A stretch of DNA of 64,000 nucleotides from a bacterium (lineage in GTDB: Bacteria > 4484-113 > JAFGCY01). Location of the stretch: NCBI GenBank assembly GCA_020440605.1, contig JAGRNT010000006.1, positions 124,001 through 188,000 of the forward strand, written 5' to 3'. The position numbers and the translations under genes were made by a program. The notes beneath the pieces were generated by a model. The model did no database searches. It was not told where the DNA came from and was given only the letters and a program-made list of their open reading frames with translations. Shown here in pieces: positions 52,728 through 62,172 of this stretch (position 1 is its first letter; every line of letters starts with the position of its first letter).

Positions 52728-55700
52728 TTAGTAAACGACGGTCAGGTACGCTGATCCGCTCAGGCTGTTGAGGAAATACAGCTGGCCGGTTCCGGCAATC
52801 GCGGCAAATCCGTTGGCGACTGAGGAGCCGTCGAAACTGGAAGCACTGTTGAATGATGGAGTGCTGTCATCGTAGTTGATTCGCAAACAGAGCCCGTTGT
52901 AGTGGATATAGGCATTGCCGCTGCCATCTACCATGGTGCTGACCGGGATGGATGTGAACGAGGGAATCGTGAAATCCAGGTACTGGTCCGGGTCGCTGAC
53001 ACTGTAGTCGTCAAAATTGTCGGTCAGGATCCTGACGAGATTGCTGTTCTTGCCGCCCACCATGTAGACATACTCATATCCACCGTAGCTGGCTACGGCC
53101 AGACCACCGGTGATCGGGGAGAAGAGCGGCGTCGAATTCTCGCCGGACATCTCAACTGTGGCATTGTCAAAGTCCACCTTCCAGGCCGCCCAGTCTCCAC
53201 AGACATACACCGTGCGGTCCAGACTTGGAGAGACGGAGGGATCACCGAAGAAATCATTCGGATGATTCGTGGCAATGTTTCTCTCCACCGAATGGCTCAG
53301 CATTGTCATGTCAGCCAGGTCCGGATCGCTGAGCAGGTCTATCTCAAGCACATGGCAGATGGAATCATCCAGCACCTTCTGCATCCCTGAGCTTTCCTGG
53401 AGATAGTTGCCCACGGTCAGATAGAGATACTGTTCGTCTGGAGAAAAGGCAGCAGGCCTGGCGCACTGATAGTTGGCGGAGGAAACGACGATGTTCCGCG
53501 TTTCACTTGCGGACAGATCATCCTTGAAGCGGTAGAGCTTGCCGGCAACCGGAGATCCCGCGCCGCCAGCCCCGCCGACCGGAGGGTAGTACCAGGTTGA
53601 AATGAACACATCGCCATCCGGTCCGCTGACCGGCGAGCACCAGGCCAGATCGCCATCGATCGCCTTGTAGTCATGGATTGCTCCGCTGCCCTTTTCATAG
53701 GCAACAAGCACCACCTGTATGTCGAGCAGGGTAAGCCCACTGAATTTGTCGAAGCGCATTGCCGTGTAGATGAGGTCACTGCAGTCATACCCGGTTGACG
53801 GAATGATATGAGCATCCTCGGAACTGCAGAGTTCATAGCCATTCAGCAATCCGGAGTCAGTAGGCGGCAGGTCATATTCAATGGCATAGTGGGATCCGCC
53901 TGGATCAATGAAGACCTGCGCGATCTGGCCCTTGTTGGTACTTGCGAATACCCTTCCCATGTCATCCACGACAACCGAGCCGTAGATTCCGAAGCCCGCC
54001 AGGGATGTAGCGGAACTCAGATTGATTGATTCTGTCGTCGTTGCCGACGTCGGACCGTCAAGCTCCGTGAAGCGGCTGTTGCCACCGTCCCGTCCGAATT
54101 CTGACCAGGGTAGCGGCTGGCTTTCTCCATCCAGTTCAAGGATGAAGTCCCTGCTCAGGGTCGTGTTCGGAGTGACTGCCGAGTAGATTTCATATGCAGG
54201 CTGTCCGGAAATTTCTCCAGCTGTCAGGGCAGTACCTGTTCCATCCTGCACCTCCACATCCATGGGATCAAACCCGTGGGCAACGATCAGATCTCCGTCA
54301 ATATCCGCCGGAATGAAGTCCAGCCGGTACATACCGCAGTCATCAAGCCTGCAGATATAGCTGATCGTTCCCTGCGTCGTACAGCGCACGAAGGCTACGG
54401 ATCCTCCGGCGTATGGCAGGATACCGTTGTCATACTTTACATACACTGTTCCCTCGATGCTGTACGTGTGTTCCTTGCGTTGGAAGCCGGTCAGGGCCAC
54501 TCCGTCCGTGGGCGTGGTATCACTGGCAACCAGGATCATGGAGTGTTCATCGAATACTTCTCCGCCAGAGTTGTATGCAAATGCTTCGGAACGTGAGAAT
54601 GTAGGCGACGAAAAGCCGCGGTCCCCGACCAGCGTGGTATCCGATGTCTGCAGAGTCGGAACCAGGAGGAATCGGTCGTCATCTGATTCCATGTCAGAGA
54701 AGGTGTAGTGCAGCAGGGAAGTGTCCCCTGAGTCCTGTTCGCAGATGTAGAGATTGTAGATGTCCAGGAACGGTTCGCAGTTGACAGTGCCATCGCGCCT
54801 GCCGGATGTCCAGGCCAGCACGGTTTCATTCGTGTCGTTCATTTCATCATACAGCGTAATCCAGCCCTTCATGCGCCACTCCGCCTTTGCTGGATCATAC
54901 GGGAATGCATTCTCGATCGTGATGCAGAAGACTCGGTTGATCTGGCTGCCGCCATAGTTGAGCTGAGCGGAGATGGCCATCGGCATTGTACGCATGTCGA
55001 TGTCATAACTCGTCACCGTGTTGCTCCAGCCGCTTGTTGAAACAGGCATGACATTGCTGTTGCTGATCGGAGGGTCCATGATGTTCGTGCTCGTATTGTG
55101 ATCAGTGTCGAACACGTGCACTCCATCAGCAGCCGATACGTAAAGAAGCACCGAAGTGAGCGGCGTGATGATGGGGGATGCGGCGGGAGGCACATCCAGG
55201 ATGTCACCCGTGCTGTCGTCATACCAGTCGCTCGGATAGGGAAAGACCTCGGTCCGGGCCACATAACTGCCGTCAGACGCGTCGAGTTTCAGGACGTACG
55301 CATCAAACCAGTGCAGGGAAGTCGGCGAACCGAAGGACAGTCCCTTCTCATAGTCAATCACGGTGATGTATACATAGCCATTGCGGGTGAACGGAGTGGA
55401 AACCAGCCGGAGATTGGAGGACGTGCCTGCCCAGAGATCGGTATTCAGATCGGTATCCCAGGCAGCGGTCTCGTCCTCGCGGTAATCAGGCGTAGGTCCG
55501 TTTGAGCCGGTGCTGAACTCGGCATATTCCCTGTAGCAGAGTACGTCCTCGTAGTCTGGGTCGTGACCGAATCCGGAGAAGATGATGTCCAGGGCGGCGA
55601 ATCCGCTGTCGGCCTTGCCCATGGAGCTGAACACGCTGTGGGGCTCAGTGGAGGGCCAGATCTCCTCGCCCTCGAAGATATAGGTGCCTGCGTTGTAGCC

Positions 55701-56405
55701 ATTGATCCGGTTCACGCTCTGGTAGGGATTCTGTGCGCCTCCACCGATTCCGAGGTCCTCTCCGAGATCTATGAAGCAGTGAAGAGTACCATTGGTGGCA
55801 AGCACTGCGATAAGGTTGGGGTCCGGGTCATTGGCAACGGGGATCGCAGTGTCATTGCCTGCCAGCGCAAGTCCTCCATAGTTGTCACCGTCACCGGGAC
55901 CGAGGTCGACTGCCCAGGCTGCCGTGCGGGATGTGATGTCAATTCCGAGCAGACGATTCTGCTTGTCCACCAGGTATGTGCGATAGGTTTCAAAGCTGTC
56001 GTCAAGATACTTGAACACCGGGGTTCCGTGGAATTCATCGAAGCTGTGGATCTGGGTGCCCAGGCTGTCGTCAAGGTAGATCGGGTCCTGTGGGTCATTG
56101 CCGTCGTAGCCGATGATCACTTCCCTGATTTCAGGATCCAGTGCCTCGATCGTGAACGGGTCCATCATGGGATCGCCGATGTCCGGTCTGGATTCCGGAG
56201 TTCCGTTGACCCTGGCTCCAGCCTCGCTGCGTGAGCCCTGGCCATCCTTGGCAATCCAGAACAGGCTGGCATTGTCGGTACCGCAGTCGTGGGCCGAGGT
56301 GGAGCGGTCACCGGAATCGTTTCCCCCAGCGAATCCGGCACCACCGCATGCTGCCAGAAAGATGCAGCAAGACAATACAGTTACACAAAATAGAAATCTT
56401 GGCAT
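52728..56405 (-). CDS. Two-propeller lipoprotein with a carboxypeptidase-regulatory-like domain
   Basis: 1225 residues. Lipobox FLAAC, Cys20. Residues about 100-620 form a first beta-propeller-like block (RLLGIDITSRTAAWAVDLG, YVLKLDASDGSYVARTEVF). At about 645-735 an Ig-like CarboxypepD_reg-type module is visible (YSIEGTVYVKYDNG, GMYRLDFIPADIDGDLIV). From about 765 a second, PQQ-like propeller starts with the typical WSEFGRDGGNSRFTELDGP and continues to the C-terminus. No enzyme motif. It is transcribed towards the pilin genes and separated from them by two terminators, so it is a separate unit, although a role at the same cell surface is possible. Confidence 0.82.
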   Translation of the reverse strand: MPRFLFCVTVLSCCIFLAACGGAGFAGGNDSGDRSTSAHDCGTDNASLFWIAKDGQGSRSEAGARVNGTPESRPDIGDPMMDPFTIEALDPEIREVIIGYDGNDPQDPIYLDDSLGTQIHSFDEFHGTPVFKYLDDSFETYRTYLVDKQNRLLGIDITSRTAAWAVDLGPGDGDNYGGLALAGNDTAIPVANDPDPNLIAVLATNGTLHCFIDLGEDLGIGGGAQNPYQSVNRINGYNAGTYIFEGEEIWPSTEPHSVFSSMGKADSGFAALDIIFSGFGHDPDYEDVLCYREYAEFSTGSNGPTPDYREDETAAWDTDLNTDLWAGTSSNLRLVSTPFTRNGYVYITVIDYEKGLSFGSPTSLHWFDAYVLKLDASDGSYVARTEVFPYPSDWYDDSTGDILDVPPAASPIITPLTSVLLYVSAADGVHVFDTDHNTSTNIMDPPISNSNVMPVSTSGWSNTVTSYDIDMRTMPMAISAQLNYGGSQINRVFCITIENAFPYDPAKAEWRMKGWITLYDEMNDTNETVLAWTSGRRDGTVNCEPFLDIYNLYICEQDSGDTSLLHYTFSDMESDDDRFLLVPTLQTSDTTLVGDRGFSSPTFSRSEAFAYNSGGEVFDEHSMILVASDTTPTDGVALTGFQRKEHTYSIEGTVYVKYDNGILPYAGGSVAFVRCTTQGTISYICRLDDCGMYRLDFIPADIDGDLIVAHGFDPMDVEVQDGTGTALTAGEISGQPAYEIYSAVTPNTTLSRDFILELDGESQPLPWSEFGRDGGNSRFTELDGPTSATTTESINLSSATSLAGFGIYGSVVVDDMGRVFASTNKGQIAQVFIDPGGSHYAIEYDLPPTDSGLLNGYELCSSEDAHIIPSTGYDCSDLIYTAMRFDKFSGLTLLDIQVVLVAYEKGSGAIHDYKAIDGDLAWCSPVSGPDGDVFISTWYYPPVGGAGGAGSPVAGKLYRFKDDLSASETRNIVVSSANYQCARPAAFSPDEQYLYLTVGNYLQESSGMQKVLDDSICHVLEIDLLSDPDLADMTMLSHSVERNIATNHPNDFFGDPSVSPSLDRTVYVCGDWAAWKVDFDNATVEMSGENSTPLFSPITGGLAVASYGGYEYVYMVGGKNSNLVRILTDNFDDYSVSDPDQYLDFTIPSFTSIPVSTMVDGSGNAYIHYNGLCLRINYDDSTPSFNSASSFDGSSVANGFAAIAGTGQLYFLNSLSGSAYLTVVY

Positions 56406-56729
56406 TCCTCACTCCCCATTATTTTGATAGCAATTTGTTGATTGCTTATTCACGTTATACCAGAATTCAAAATAATAGTGTGTGAAATGTAAAGGTTTAT
56501 TACGGCAAGTTGTTTATTGATTCACCAAATAATTACATTAATTAGAAATAAGGGAATTAAAGATTATTGTGTGTCATTATTATTGCACTTATGTCGAGCG
56601 GATGTAAGTGAAAACTGCCGGTAGTGGCTGCCTATTGTCAGGCATAGTAAAACAACATTCTGTTTCAGGAGCAGAAGCAGAATGACTGCTAAGCCGGAAA
56701 TGAAGCTGGGTATTCAGTATTGATGAGAT
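56406..56729. other. AT-rich intergenic region
   Basis: About 320 bases, markedly AT-rich (especially 56440-56590) in a GC-rich setting. It must hold the promoter of the minus-strand lipoprotein gene at 56405. I see many TA-rich hexamers but no clear -35/-10 pair, no open frame, and no terminator with a T-run for the aldolase gene. Confidence 0.5.
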
Positions 56730-57635
56730 TCAGTCCCCGAATTCCCGCATGATCTCCTTGACCTTTTCCGTGATCTCGAGAGCCTGCTCCATGGGGCGTT
56801 GCCACATGTTGCGGCCGAAGATCAGGCCCGTGGCTCCGCCCTCAAAGCTCATGCGGACCTTGGCCAGCATGTCGTCATCGCCAAGCTTGCTGCCGCCACT
56901 GACGAGCACGAAGGACCGGCCGGCACTCTGCACGATCTGGCGGAAGGCTCCGAGCTGGTCAATCTGCATGTTGTTATATGGTGCTGGGGAATTCCTATCA
57001 GTTTCCGGATTCAGTTTGGGGATATGCAGCTTGACGATGTCCGCTCCGAATTCCTCAGCCAGGCGTGCGCCGTAGTCCACCGCATAGAAGCTGTCACGGC
57101 CGCCCTTGCGCTCGATGCCCTCACCGCGGGGATAGGCCCAGATGATCAGCGGCATGCCGAAGCGGTCGCAGTCCTGGCGAACCTCCATCAGCTGGCGGAT
57201 TTCCTCCTCCTGCATCCCGCTGCCAACATACAGCGTATAGCCGATGGCGTCGGCTCCGAGATGCACTGCATCCTCGACGGTTGCCGTCAGAGGGCTGAAC
57301 GGTTCATTGTCAGGAATGTTGGACTTGCCGTTTATCTTGAGGACCAGTGGCACACTGCCGGCGAACTCGCGCAGGTAATTGCGTGCCAGACCGATATGCA
57401 CGGCAATGGCACTGAACCCTCCCCGGCGGGCCAGCTCGAACTGATATGCGGGGAATTTGCAGTCCTCATGGCTGAAGAAGTCCATCGGGCCATGCTCGAT
57501 GCCCTGATCAAGAGGGAGGATCAGCAGTGTGCCATTACCCGGACCGTGCTCATAGAGCAGCCGGTGCAGTCGCACGCGCTTGCCCAGTGGCTTGTCCAGT
57601 TCGCTCAGTTTCGGGCGCTTATAGAAGGCTGACAT
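56730..57635 (-). CDS. fbaB: Class I fructose-bisphosphate aldolase (DhnA/FbaB type)
   Basis: 301 residues from the ATG at 57635 (GGAG 6 bases upstream); ATGs at 57638 and 57647 are alternatives. A TIM-barrel aldolase of the archaeal/DhnA class that splits fructose-1,6-bisphosphate without metal. LILPLDQGIEHGPMDFF is the family N-terminal signature; the Schiff-base lysine is in GADIVKLHIPKLNPETDR; phosphate-binding elements VLVSGGSKLGDDD and GATGLIFGRNMWQRP follow. In this organism it may connect the PTS sugar route at 15-22 kb to glycolysis, but it is 35 kb away and monocistronic. Confidence 0.93.
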   Translation of the reverse strand: MSAFYKRPKLSELDKPLGKRVRLHRLLYEHGPGNGTLLILPLDQGIEHGPMDFFSHEDCKFPAYQFELARRGGFSAIAVHIGLARNYLREFAGSVPLVLKINGKSNIPDNEPFSPLTATVEDAVHLGADAIGYTLYVGSGMQEEEIRQLMEVRQDCDRFGMPLIIWAYPRGEGIERKGGRDSFYAVDYGARLAEEFGADIVKLHIPKLNPETDRNSPAPYNNMQIDQLGAFRQIVQSAGRSFVLVSGGSKLGDDDMLAKVRMSFEGGATGLIFGRNMWQRPMEQALEITEKVKEIMREFGD

Positions 57636-57942
57636 CATCCACTCCATGAAGAAAGTAGCGCAATGATACTTCCCGGCGGGAAGCTGGGCAAGCTTTGGCC
57701 TGATGAGCGCTATACTGGTGCAGTTGCAGGATCAGGCAGGTTCCATGCCGCAGCGGATTCCGGATTGCAGGAGCAGTCTGAAGGCCGGTGCAGAGTGGAT
57801 GGATACGCAACCGACCGGAAGCCTGTGCTTGTCAAACATCGGGAAGAGAGATGCTTGCCAGTAGTGTTCTGTAAGGCATTGATTCCCGAGCGTAACATTT
57901 CCGCAGTACAGTGCGTCAGAATTCAGCAGGGAATCGGGAGAA
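57636..57942. other. Spacer between the aldolase and tRNA-Ile genes, no gene seen
   Basis: About 300 bases. A plus-strand frame through here ends in the antisense of the tRNA and is not a gene. The aldolase promoter must lie here; I cannot pick a convincing pair of hexamers. Confidence 0.5.
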
Positions 57943-58019
57943 TGGTGGGTCGCGCTGGAATCGAACCAGCGACCTCATCCTTATCAGGGATGCGCTCTAA
58001 CCAACTGAGCTAGCGACCC
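57943..58019 (-). tRNA. tRNA-Ile, anticodon GAT
   Basis: The minus strand folds into a cloverleaf: acceptor arm GGGTCGC/GCGACCC with discriminator A, D-arm with AGCTCAGTTGGTTAGAGC, anticodon stem CATCC/GGATG around loop CTGATAA (anticodon GAT), and T-arm GGTTCGATTCC. The 3' CCA is encoded (57943-57945). The gene stands alone, not in an rRNA operon. Confidence 0.97.
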
Positions 58020-58130
58020 AGTGAGGAAGAGAAGTATAGCCCCGGGATCAGCCAATGTCAATGGCGCAACCGGCTGCCATGTGCATGCCATCCCCCGTTT
58101 ACCGCTGGCAGGTAACAGAGACGGAACTAT

Positions 58131-59579
58131 ATGAAAACCTTTCTTCGTGTGGCAATCAACGTCATTGTGATCGGCGGACTGGGCTTCCTGGCCTGGAAGT
58201 TCATCGCGCCTCTCTTCGCTCCCGAGGAAGTGGAGACGGATATCCAGACCACAGCGGTCAGCCGTGGTGACCTGCGCAAGATCGTTCCGGCGGATGGCGT
58301 AGTGGAACCGTCGGTACTGGTTGAGGTCAAGTCCAAGGCCAGCGGTCTGGTTCAGGCGATCTTCGTGGAGCCAGGTGACGAAGTCACCTCCGGAACCCCG
58401 ATCGCCGAACTGGACAAGGAACAGCTTGTCCAGAGCATCAAGGAAAGTGAGGCGCGCCTGCTGAGAGCCCAGGCCCAGCTCAAGAAGACCGAGCGCAAGC
58501 TGACTCTGGAAGCCCGCAACAATCTTGAGAACAGCGTGGAACGCAGCCGACTGAGTCTCGAGAATTCGCAGAACAACTACGACCGCATTCTCGGCCTGTT
58601 TGAGCATGATCCTCCTTACGCGAATGAGAAGGAACTGGAGGATGCCGCCAATAGCCTGAATCAGGCCAAGCTCTCATTCGAGCAGGCCGAGGCGCAGCTC
58701 GAGTTCGGACTTGCCGGCGGTGATGTTGATGACATCGAGATCGCCAAGGCGGATGTGGAGGCGGCGCAGGCTGACACGGACCGTCTCAAGGATGAGCTTG
58801 GGTACACGACCATCACCAGCCCACAGGGAGGGACGGTTCTCACTCGTCCGGTTGAGATCGGCAGCGCGGTGGCCAGTGCAACCACCGGCAACACCGCCGG
58901 AACTGTCGTTGCCACCGTAGCGGATCTGTCCACGATCTACGTCAAGGCCCGCATCGAGGAAACGGATCTCGGTACCATCAAGGTTGGTGGTCGCTGCCGC
59001 ATCACCTTCGACACCTACTCAGGCTGGGTCTGGGATGGGACGATCGAGAAGATCTATCCCCAGGGAGAGAGTGGCAACGGTAACGGTGGGACGCGCTTCC
59101 CGGTTGACATTGCCATCGATCTCGAGAGCGCTCGCATGGAGAGCGGCGGTGCCGGCGGCCGGATGGGCGGAGGTGGCGGAAACTGGCAGGGCCGGCGTGG
59201 CGGAGGCGGCGGAATGGGCGGCGGTGGTGGCCGCAGACCGGGCGGAGGGCAGGGCGGACCTCCTGCAGGCGACGAAGCCGCAGCTGATGCAGACGAAGGC
59301 AAACCCAAGCCGGAACCGCAGAAGCCGAAACTCTATCCAAACATGACGGCCAATGTCGAGATCGTGCTTGAGGACCATCCCGGCGTGCTGATCCTGCCCG
59401 CCCAGTACATCCAGTACGAGGAAGGCCAGCCCTACGTCGAGATTGCCCCGGAGGCTGAGAATACGGAGAACCGTGAGAAGGTTGACATCGAACTCGGCTT
59501 CTTTGACGGCCTGCGCTATGAGGTGACGAGCGGGCTCGAGGAAGGCGACACCGTCGTGCTTGAACGTACCATCGAATAG
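58131..59579 (+). CDS. Membrane-fusion (MacA/HlyD-type) adaptor with a Gly-rich insert
   Basis: 482 residues. N-terminal membrane anchor (NVIVIGGLGFLAWKFIAPLF). A barrel-sandwich half (PSVLVEVKSKASGLVQAIFV EPG-type), a coiled-coil hairpin at about 100-215, the second lipoyl half (TTITSPQGGTVLTRPVEIG) and a beta-barrel with VADLSTIYVKARIEETDLG. This is the typical adaptor of MacAB-like exporters and links an inner-membrane transporter to an outer-membrane channel. Odd: residues about 340-403 are a low-complexity insert, Gly/Arg-rich then acidic and Lys/Pro-rich, inside the beta-barrel/membrane-proximal part. It lies 9 bases before three permease genes. Confidence 0.9.
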   Translation: MKTFLRVAINVIVIGGLGFLAWKFIAPLFAPEEVETDIQTTAVSRGDLRKIVPADGVVEPSVLVEVKSKASGLVQAIFVEPGDEVTSGTPIAELDKEQLVQSIKESEARLLRAQAQLKKTERKLTLEARNNLENSVERSRLSLENSQNNYDRILGLFEHDPPYANEKELEDAANSLNQAKLSFEQAEAQLEFGLAGGDVDDIEIAKADVEAAQADTDRLKDELGYTTITSPQGGTVLTRPVEIGSAVASATTGNTAGTVVATVADLSTIYVKARIEETDLGTIKVGGRCRITFDTYSGWVWDGTIEKIYPQGESGNGNGGTRFPVDIAIDLESARMESGGAGGRMGGGGGNWQGRRGGGGGMGGGGGRRPGGGQGGPPAGDEAAADADEGKPKPEPQKPKLYPNMTANVEIVLEDHPGVLILPAQYIQYEEGQPYVEIAPEAENTENREKVDIELGFFDGLRYEVTSGLEEGDTVVLERTIE

Positions 59580-59588
59580 GAGAGGGCA

Positions 59589-60827
59589 TTGCTGTTCTGG
59601 GAGATCATCGTCGTTGCCATCCGCGGGATTGTTGCCAACAAGCTGCGTACTGGCCTGACGATGCTCGGCATTATCGTGGGAGTCGGCAGCGTGATCGTGC
59701 TGCTGGCCTACAGCGCCGGAACCCGTGAGGACATGCTGAAGGACTTCGAGCGCTGGGGAGCGAACCGCATGGGCTGCTGGCTGGACCGCTGGAGCAGCGG
59801 TGTGCCGATCCCTCCCAGCGAGGGCTTCACGCTGGATGACACAGCGGTCATCCGGGCCCAGTGTCCGACGATTGACCGCGTGAGTGCCATCCAGGAACTG
59901 GAAGCCACAGTAAACCGGGACACAATCGAGCTCGAGAACTACAGCGTGATCGCCATTGAGCCGGACTGGTTCGAGATATCCAATTACCAGGTGGACAAGG
60001 GCCGCTTCTTCACCGACGAAGAGAATCTGATGCGTGAACGGGTCTGTGTTCTGGCCAGCATGACCAAGGAGGCTCTGTTCTTCTCAGCTCCGGCGGTTGA
60101 CGAATTCATCACCATCGATGGCAAGCGCTTCCGGGTGGTGGGAACCTACAAACCGGTTGGCAACAGCCGCTGGGAGTCGCATGATGAGCGCGTGCTGATT
60201 CCGATCGGCACGGCAATGGACAGAATCGCCGGTGTCACGCAGATCGGCGGGCTGAATTTCCGCCTGCATGATCCGGGCATGGCCCAGCGGGCGGAGGAGG
60301 AAGTGCGCAGGGTTCTGCATGAACAGCACCCCAGAGTCCCGCTGCCCGATGAAGCCAAGGGTCAGGGTGAGCCTTTCCGTTTCTGGAACGCGGCTGAATG
60401 GCAGGCGCGCAGGGAGGAATCCGCAAAGACCCTGACGATATTCCTTGGCGTCGTGGGTTTCACCTCCCTGCTGATCGGCGGGGTGGGAGTGATGAACATC
60501 ATGCTCGTCACTGTTCAGGAGCGAACCCGCGAAATCGGTCTGCGCAAGGCTCTCGGCGCAACCTTCGGCAGTGTGATGAACCAGTTCCTGCTTGAATCGA
60601 TCGTGATCTGCGTGCTTGGAGGCCTGATCGGTACCGGTATCGCCCTGCTGGCCTGCCAGATGATCACGCGTCTGCCTGAGGAAAGTCAGATCCCGCCGCC
60701 GGTCGTCACGCCCGGGGCAATTCTGGTGGCAGCCAGCGTGACTGTATCAATCGGACTGTTCTTCGGGGTCTATCCTGCCATGCGGGCTGCCGGCCAGGAT
60801 CCGATCCGCGCCCTGCGCTTCCAGTAG
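59589..60827 (+). CDS. MacB/FtsX-type ABC permease 1
   Basis: 412 residues; TTG start supported by GGAGAGGG. N-terminal membrane helix (ANKLRTGLTMLGIIVGVGSV), a MacB-type periplasmic domain, and three C-terminal helices of the FtsX domain. The family marker GGVGVMNIMLVTVQERTREI is followed by GLRKALGA. MacB proper has an ATPase domain at its N-terminus; here only the permease half is present, and I find no separate ATPase gene in the window. It is the first of three tandem paralogues behind the adaptor, 26 bases before the next. Confidence 0.92.
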   Translation: MLFWEIIVVAIRGIVANKLRTGLTMLGIIVGVGSVIVLLAYSAGTREDMLKDFERWGANRMGCWLDRWSSGVPIPPSEGFTLDDTAVIRAQCPTIDRVSAIQELEATVNRDTIELENYSVIAIEPDWFEISNYQVDKGRFFTDEENLMRERVCVLASMTKEALFFSAPAVDEFITIDGKRFRVVGTYKPVGNSRWESHDERVLIPIGTAMDRIAGVTQIGGLNFRLHDPGMAQRAEEEVRRVLHEQHPRVPLPDEAKGQGEPFRFWNAAEWQARREESAKTLTIFLGVVGFTSLLIGGVGVMNIMLVTVQERTREIGLRKALGATFGSVMNQFLLESIVICVLGGLIGTGIALLACQMITRLPEESQIPPPVVTPGAILVAASVTVSIGLFFGVYPAMRAAGQDPIRALRFQ

Positions 60828-60853
60828 GCGAGCTGGCAACCGAGTCAATCAAC

Positions 60854-62083
60854 ATGCTCATCTGGGAAATCATCACAGTCGCGCTGCGCGGAATGTGGGC
60901 CAACCGCTTCCGGACCTTTCTGACGATGTTCGGGATCATCGTCGGCGTTGCCAGTGTGATCACGCTCGTGGCTGTAACCCAGGGTCTGAATCAGAAGATC
61001 ATTGACGATTTCGACAAGCTGGGCGCTACCCGCATGGGAGTGTTCATCAACCACTGGCGCTCGCGCAGCAAGATTCCTCCGAATGAACGCCTGACCCTGG
61101 AGGACCGCGACAACATCCGCAGGGACTGCTCCGCCGTCCGCTATGTCAGTGCCATAGCGGAATTCCGTTCTGATGTGCGGCAGGGCTCCAAGGAGTTGAC
61201 CGAGACCCAGTGCGTCGGCTCCGACGCAGAGATCTTCGACATCTTCAATGTGAGTTTTGCGGAAGGTGAGCGCTTCGCACCTGAGAGCAGCCTGCTGCGT
61301 GAGCGTATCTGTATCCTTGGAGCCACTACGAAGGAGAACCTGTTCTTCCTGGACCGGGCAATCGGCAGACTCGTACGGCTTGGCGGTCGCAACTTCCGCG
61401 TCGTCGGCGTGCTCAACAGCGCCGGAGATGAGCAGATAGACGGGATGATCATCCTGCCGTTCTTCACGGCGTACGAATGGATCCCACGCAATGAGCAGAA
61501 TCTCGGCATTGAAATGGCTGCGGTCAGCCTGCGCCACGTACCGCTGGCGGTGCGCCAGGTCGAGGAGGCGGTCTATGCCGGCCATCCACATATCCCTGTG
61601 GATCCTGATGCGGAGGAATTCGAGAAACCCATCCGTGTCTGGAACATGAATGAATGGCGGGAGCGCGCCAAGGCGGAATCCAAGCAGATCACCGTGCTGC
61701 TGCTGGTGATGGGCTCGTTGTCACTCTTCATCGGCGGTATCGGACTGATGAACATCATGCTGTTCAGTGTGAAGGAACGTACGCGCGAGATCGGTCTGCG
61801 CAAGGCTCTTGGTGCCGACAGCCGTTCAATCCTGGCCCAGTTCATCTCTGAATCAATGATGATCTGCATCGGCGGAGGCATTCTGGGCACCGGAATGAGC
61901 TTCGTGCTCTGCCGGCTGATTGCCAGACTGCCGGAGGAGGCGCGGTTCCCGGACCCGCTGATCACACAGGATGCAATCATCATCGCGGTGGCAGTGACTT
62001 TCATGACGGGTGTGTTCTTCGGGGTCTGGCCCGCCAGCCAGGCGGCTCGGCTCAACCCGATCGAAGCCCTGCGCTACGAATAA
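60854..62083 (+). CDS. MacB/FtsX-type ABC permease 2
   Basis: 409 residues; ATG at 60854. Same design: membrane helix (ANRFRTFLTMFGIIVGVASV), periplasmic domain with IPPNERLTLEDRDNIRRDC, and a C-terminal FtsX domain with GGIGLMNIMLFSVKERTREI and GLRKALGAD. Clearly paralogous to its neighbours over the whole length. It ends about 90 bases before the third copy; a GC-rich hairpin around 62130-62150 lies in that gap. Like its neighbours it has no nucleotide-binding domain. Confidence 0.92.
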   Translation: MLIWEIITVALRGMWANRFRTFLTMFGIIVGVASVITLVAVTQGLNQKIIDDFDKLGATRMGVFINHWRSRSKIPPNERLTLEDRDNIRRDCSAVRYVSAIAEFRSDVRQGSKELTETQCVGSDAEIFDIFNVSFAEGERFAPESSLLRERICILGATTKENLFFLDRAIGRLVRLGGRNFRVVGVLNSAGDEQIDGMIILPFFTAYEWIPRNEQNLGIEMAAVSLRHVPLAVRQVEEAVYAGHPHIPVDPDAEEFEKPIRVWNMNEWRERAKAESKQITVLLLVMGSLSLFIGGIGLMNIMLFSVKERTREIGLRKALGADSRSILAQFISESMMICIGGGILGTGMSFVLCRLIARLPEEARFPDPLITQDAIIIAVAVTFMTGVFFGVWPASQAARLNPIEALRYE

Positions 62084-62172
62084 GCAGCGAAACGAACACC
62101 TGTTCCTGTTTTCCTGCGTCCTAAGCCCAGCCGCCGGGAAGCGGCGGGAAACCACTTCAGGATGACAATCAC

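Noticed and set aside
57663-58013. Plus-strand ORF ending in GIEPATSSLSGMRSNQLS
   Set aside because: This is the well-known false protein produced by translating the antisense of a tRNA; the tRNA-Ile gene at 57943-58019 explains it.
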